64,000 nucleotides of DNA from Heterocephalus glaber (Eukaryota; Chordata; Mammalia; Rodentia; Bathyergidae), in contig NW_004624784.1 of assembly GCF_000247695.1 (NCBI RefSeq), positions 10,913,028 to 10,977,027 of the forward strand, written 5' to 3'. How positions within the stretch are numbered: position 1 is the stretch's first letter; each line of letters opens with the position of its first letter. The position numbers and the translations under genes were made by a program. The notes beneath the pieces are model-generated. The model was not told the DNA's origin, searched no databases, and worked only from the letters and a program-made list of their open reading frames with translations. Positions 59,496 through 64,000 of this stretch are shown piece after piece.

Positions 59496-60934
59496 ATATT
59501 TTAAAGAAATGATTGTTCAACAAATATATGTTCAGGAGGTATCACTCAAGAAAAGTCTAGGTTGGAGATATGGATTTGGGAGCCATCAGTATTTAGGTGA
59601 AGTTCAGCCTTAGGCACAAAAGATATTTTCCAGGGAGAATGTAGGCTATAGATTGAGTGGTAAAGAGGAAAGAAATGATGCTTTAGGGCATACCAATATT
59701 TCAGTAATAAGCAGAGGAAGAGGATTCAGTGAAGGAGGTTGAGAATGATGACCCAGAAGAAATGAAATCAAAAGCTAAATAAGTAGAGAATCTTGAGAAA
59801 GGGATAGTGATCAACAGTGGCAAATGCCATAGCAACATCAAATAAGAACAGGAATAAATCAAAGCCATTCAGTTGGCTGGCTAAGAAAGCATGTTTTAGG
59901 CTACATACAATTCCTATTTAGCCTGCTTTCATCCACTAAGCTATAAGCCTTCAATGTAAAGACTAAGTTTATTATGCAGCCTTGTATACCCAGGGGCTAA
60001 CACATGCTTGCAGCATAGCAGGACTTTTTCAGTATTGCTGAAATATTATTTTTGTTGCCAGATTCTCTAATGACTCCTGTTCCTTAGTGGTCCACTTCAC
60101 CCTGGTTGTGTATTGAATAATGAGACAGTAAACAAAGTTGGAGAATCTCATTTCCTGTCCTGTCCTTTCTTCTTGCGGAAACTCAAGGAGAGGTGAGGTC
60201 AGTATTTCTTGATACAGAGCATCCTTTTATGGTGAGACTAAGTCATTGTAGACATCGAGATGAGGATGTACAAAGCTTGGGGTGGGGTAGCTGGCTGGTA
60301 AAACTCTTTTGATGTTCATTGTATTACCACCCAGAGATGGCAGATCTTCCATTTAGGCTGATTTCCAGTAAGTAGCAGAGTACTGTAGTTGTGTGCTGGG
60401 TTGGACCCTCAGGGCTGTCTGCCAATAATGGCTCTCTGGCTCATCTTCACTTCCTGGAAACCTCTAGATTCCATGCTGATGGTGCTGTAGGAGCAGTCCT
60501 TCTATTGCATAGTAGTTTGGTGCAGGTGGCTTTCAAGGTCACTTCCAACTTCAAGACTGTAGGAGCCTAGGTGACCACTGAAGGAGACTGTGACACAGAG
60601 CCCAGCCTTCCTAGGTAGGGTCCAAGTGGTGGCAGAGAAGGGAAATCCTTGGCATATGTCTCTGTGCAGGGTGTTCAGGCTTTGCAGAATTGGAAATGGA
60701 GTGAAAAAGGGAGGGAGAGCCCAGGAGGATGGGGGAGCTTGTGCATTGTAGGATGACAAACCCCCTGCTGAGAAATTGTAATTTCTCAGGCCCCAGTGGG
60801 CCAGGTAAGAGGGAGGAGGGCAGAGGGGGCAGTGGACTGGGAGGAAGGGGAGCTCTGACTCATTCTCTTGTTGACAAATAGACTAGATTCCTTTTACTAG
60901 GCTGGACTCTGCCCTTCCAGGATGCACAGCCAGT

Positions 60935-61108
60935 GTCAGCACACTGCTAATGGGGCTTTGAGAGTCTCCTTTTGATGAGCACGTCCCAGAAAGCAGGTAT
61001 TAGCCATTTCTGCTGGGGAGGCAATGAAGGCATTTGCAGCTGAAATCGGCTTTCCTGGCTGCCCTAATAAAGCAGAGACTTTCAAAGCCCCATTAGCAGT
61101 GTGCTGAC
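60935..61108. repeat. 34-bp inverted repeat around a 106-bp spacer
   Basis: The left arm 60935-60968 (gtcagcacactgctaatggg ... gagtctc) and the right arm 61075-61108 (gagactttcaaagcccc ... gtgtgctgac) are reverse complements at 33 of 34 positions. No transposon family is recognised in the arms or the spacer. Confidence 0.9.
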
Positions 61109-61639
61109 TGAAGATTTACATCTGTACTAGCCCAGTTCCTCCGGAGCAGGGAACACTGGACACTCATGCCCAGCCCCAAGAAGCAGACTGCCTTTGACCA
61201 AGGTGGCTGCATTTCCAATGATGGATGTGAGTGGCTTAGGAAAAGGACCTGTCTCCCTATCTTCAGGGACTAGTGTAGAGCCTGGCACAAAACAGACTGC
61301 CAACAAATGTTTATGGAATTGATAGATGAATGAAGGGGGTATCCAGCCCTTGGTGAGCATGTAATCTATGTTTATGAGATGGATGAATGATAGGTAAGGT
61401 AAAGATGGAGTTGGGAAAGGAAAGGAAGAGATGATGTAAAAGAAAAGAAAATGTAGTTCCTCCCTCCGCCCCAGACTTGCTAAACTGTTCTACAAGTAGG
61501 AGCCTCCACAGCCTCCCATGTCTCCCCAGAAATAAACTTGAGGGCCTTTCCCTTGTTAGGCCTTGAAGATGGGGAGTGGCATGGGGTGGGAGGACCCCTT
61601 ATTGCCAGGCTATTTTTTAAGTTGTATATGCTGAAAGTC

Positions 61640-61770
61640 AGTATAGATAGGAGTGAGCATCGCTTTTTGGAAGAGGCAATTGAGCCTCTCGGAAGGGATG
61701 TGCCTTGTCCAGATTCACACAGATGAAACTAGAATGCAGATCCAAGCCAGTTGGCCCTCTAAGCTTACAC
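61640..61770 (-). repeat. MIR-like ancient SINE
   Basis: Antisense MIR pattern: gaagaggcaattgagcctct, gtgccttgtccagattcaca, cagatgaaactagaatgcag. Confidence 0.6.
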
Positions 61771-62763
61771 TTTCTCCCAACTACCACCTGTCTTCCCTCT
61801 GATTACAGGGCTCCGGGGGATGTCGTTCTGGATGTCAATGGTTTCTTTTTCACTTGCCCTACCAGTGTGCAGGTAGTAGTCTCAAGGTAGAGTGTCCCAA
61901 TTTTCCATCCACTTCTTCCTCTCCTATGATCTAAAACAACTTTCCAGGGAATTGGTGGATGGACTAGGATAGCAGCCCTCTTATCTAGCAGTTTCCATCA
62001 GATCAGTTAACATTTCTCTAGGTGGTGCCCCTCCGTCAACCCCTTGTTGCTTCTTCCTGAATGCATGTGCTTTCAGACAGACCTTCTGGGAAGTTCTGTA
62101 AAGGGGACTAAATAAATACATGGAACAAAACAGATACAGCTAGATATGCATATACCTAGCAGCCAGAGTTGCCTGCCCTCGTGTACTCACTATGTGCATC
62201 TATTTGATTTGTACTTTACCCGGTTTCACAGAAATCCTCTAAGCCACTGGTGTGTGACTGGGGCTTGCCTGGCCGTTACACCATTTGAATATTTTCAGTC
62301 AAGATTTAGTCACTGCACATCTCTTAGAGTTCTCTAATCAGAAAAATTAACTCTCATCAGACATAGGAATTAATCTTTGTTAGCACTGTTGTCAGTCTAA
62401 CTTTGTTTTTCTCAGTGCCGGACATAGAAAGGGACATCCTAGGAAGGAGGAGGCTCTACCACTGTCAAAGACCTCAGTGGAAGAATGGAGGATGGTCCCT
62501 CCTCCTAACATGTTGAGGCATATGTGGAACCCCTCAGGAATTCTTCTCTGGTCCTCAGCAGTGAGCTGTGCTGTCCACAGGACTTTGATATTAAGTGACT
62601 TGAAGTTATGACTAGTCATGGCAGGGAAGAAGAGGATGTCCTTTGGGAAAGATCCCAAAGCAAAATGGCACCCAGGTAGGAATTAAATGACAGTACACAG
62701 TGGGTGAATTATTTACTGACTCACCAGTGTGTTAAATGTGTTAAATATACAGACTTGTCTTTT

Positions 62764-62844
62764 TTTTTTTGGTACTGGGGATTGAACATGGGTCCTTGTG
62801 CTTGCAAGGCAAGTGGCAGAACCACTGAGCTAAATCCCTGGCCC
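62764..62844 (-). mobile_element. ID-type SINE
   Basis: Reverse-complement element with ggtactggggattgaacatg and ctgagctaaatccctggccc. The 16-bp duplications tacagacttgtctttt (62748-62763) and tacaggcttgtctttt (62845-62860) differ at one base. Confidence 0.92.
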
Positions 62845-62874
62845 TACAGGCTTGTCTTTTAAATTCATCCTTCA

Positions 62875-62894
62875 ATGTGTGTGTGTGTGTGTGT
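62875..62894. repeat. (TG)10 microsatellite
   Basis: A run of TG dinucleotides just beyond the right-hand duplication of the ID SINE at 62764-62844. Confidence 0.9.
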
Positions 62895-63344
62895 GCATGC
62901 TTTAGAGGGACAAGGGTGGTGAGAAACCCTCAACAGCATTTATGAAGTGGAGAAACTTCAAGCTTCAAAGAATCACAACTGCACCCACAGAGAAACCAAA
63001 ATGCTAAGAGAATCAGATTGCTGCAGAATAAATAAATGTGACATTAACACCATCTTCCATAATATATATTTCATATACTCTCATTTCCTCGTGAAAAATA
63101 TATTATGTAGATGTGTCTGTTATCATCACATTCATTTACTCTACAGCACTTGATTTTGTAGCATTGAGCTATCTGTATACTCAAGTCAGCAGCCATCAGC
63201 TGTTGTCTATAGTACTCTAGAACGGCTTTCACTTGAAGTTACAACATCCTCTTAAGTACAAGTTTCTTTTGCAGGATTAGAAAATCTTTGCTTCTGAGTG
63301 AAGGGTGGTAAGGAAATCACCAAACCAGAAATCAAGAGAGATGA

Positions 63345-63485
63345 CTTCCATTCTGTTTTCTCACGGTGTGCTCTGTGATCTTGAGAATTCAGTTCCTTTC
63401 TCTGGTCCTCAGTTTCCCTATCTGTAAAATGTAGCTATTAGACAGGGTAATCTCTAAAGTCTCTTCCAGCTCTAATCTTTAGCTT
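63345..63485 (+). repeat. MIR/THER-like ancient SINE
   Basis: Contains gtgatcttgagaattcagt, ggtcctcagtttccctatct, gtaaaatgtagctattagac and ctctaaagtctcttccagct in forward order. Confidence 0.68.
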
Positions 63486-64000
63486 GCATGTAAAGAGCTA
63501 CTGAGAAAGTAAAACAGAGAAATGCCCTTCAATATATATGGTCAAGAAAGAGATGAGAATTTCTTTATAATTTGGGTCACAGTGGTCAGAATTTAAGCCA
63601 CTTCTCTGTCACATTTCAGAGCTGCAGGAGTGTCTCACCTGAATAGGGTTCTCTGTTCTACAATCTCCATTTCTTGACTGATTGCTTTCTCTGCTACTGG
63701 TATTTAAAAGAAAAAGGAAAAACCTCCAAGACAAGTCACTTTCTCATTGGCCTGTGACAGGCTACCTGAACCATCTATATTATGGATGCAACCATGGATG
63801 CCACCAATGTTGATTCATACCTTGGTGACCTCATGGATCACTGACAGCCATGTTACCTGGCAGGCTGCCTGGAATTCACCAGGGCCTGTCAGAAGCAGCA
63901 GCTGCACCTCCATTTTGCAGACTACCACAGATCCAGCGGGTACCCTTTGGTTTTAGGCCTACTATTGTCAGTCTAAGGAACAATCACATCCTCAAATCAA

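Larger units (their letters stand above)
51133..64000. other. CADM1 5' flank, distal part
   Basis: No supportable gene. It contains ancient repeat fragments, a MER5/MER20-like element, an old ID SINE, a B1-ID dimer, an interrupted MIR, the 34-bp inverted repeat and an ID SINE near the right end. 51140-53500 and 55650-58100 show neither clear repeats nor coding signal. Confidence 0.7.

Noticed and set aside
1..64000. CRISPR arrays, bacterial operons, riboswitches or phage elements
   Set aside because: Composition, SINE/LINE/LTR content and a spliced vertebrate gene show this is mammalian DNA. No regularly spaced repeat array was seen.

Overview
This is mammalian, almost certainly rodent, nuclear DNA. 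It carries one recognisable protein-coding exon and is otherwise intronic and intergenic. Rodent origin follows from many tRNA-derived ID-type SINEs (A-box gatttagctcagtgg, B-box gttcgatcccc), 7SL-derived B1 elements, and two B1-ID dimers. No B2 elements were seen, which argues against mouse-like rodents. The ID variant, with a ccgcctgc centre and a ggtacc 3' end, makes beaver (Castor) my best guess. That species call is from memory and is not proven.

The gene is CADM1 (TSLC1/SynCAM1/IGSF4), on the minus strand. Its first coding exon (19825-19954) encodes 43 residues: start Met, the [12 protein letters not shown] opening, an Ala-rich tract and a Leu-rich signal-peptide core ending ALIPT. It ends one base into the next codon, at a good donor (CAG|GTAGGT). 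It lies in a long CpG island (about 18.4-20.3 kb) that extends mostly downstream, into intron 1. The promoter side (19955-20300) looks TATA-less, with GC boxes (two forming a perfect 14-bp palindrome), an inverted CCAAT box, an ATGCAAAT octamer, and two GCTAATGA sites 11 bp apart that overlap a 6-codon upstream ORF.

Layout: positions 1-19824 are the 5' part of CADM1 intron 1. They hold a MaLR LTR, five ID SINEs, a truncated and frameshifted L1 ORF2 end with its 3' UTR, two other L1 tails and a MIR. Positions 20300-64000 are the 5' flank of CADM1, with no gene that I can support. This fits the gene-poor region known upstream of CADM1 in other mammals. The flank holds MaLR LTRs, MER5/MER20-like DNA transposon remnants, MIRs, L1 fragments, eight ID SINEs (several with clean target-site duplications), five B1-type elements and several microsatellites.

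No new biological system was found. The observations most worth checking are: a 63-bp segment at 57208 repeated (61/63) inside a MIR at 59309; a 34-bp inverted repeat (33/34) around a 106-bp spacer at 60935-61108; paired inverted E-box palindromes in repeat-free sequence near 39.76-39.87 kb; and the compact CADM1 promoter architecture. Open frames elsewhere are chance frames in GC-rich or repetitive DNA.
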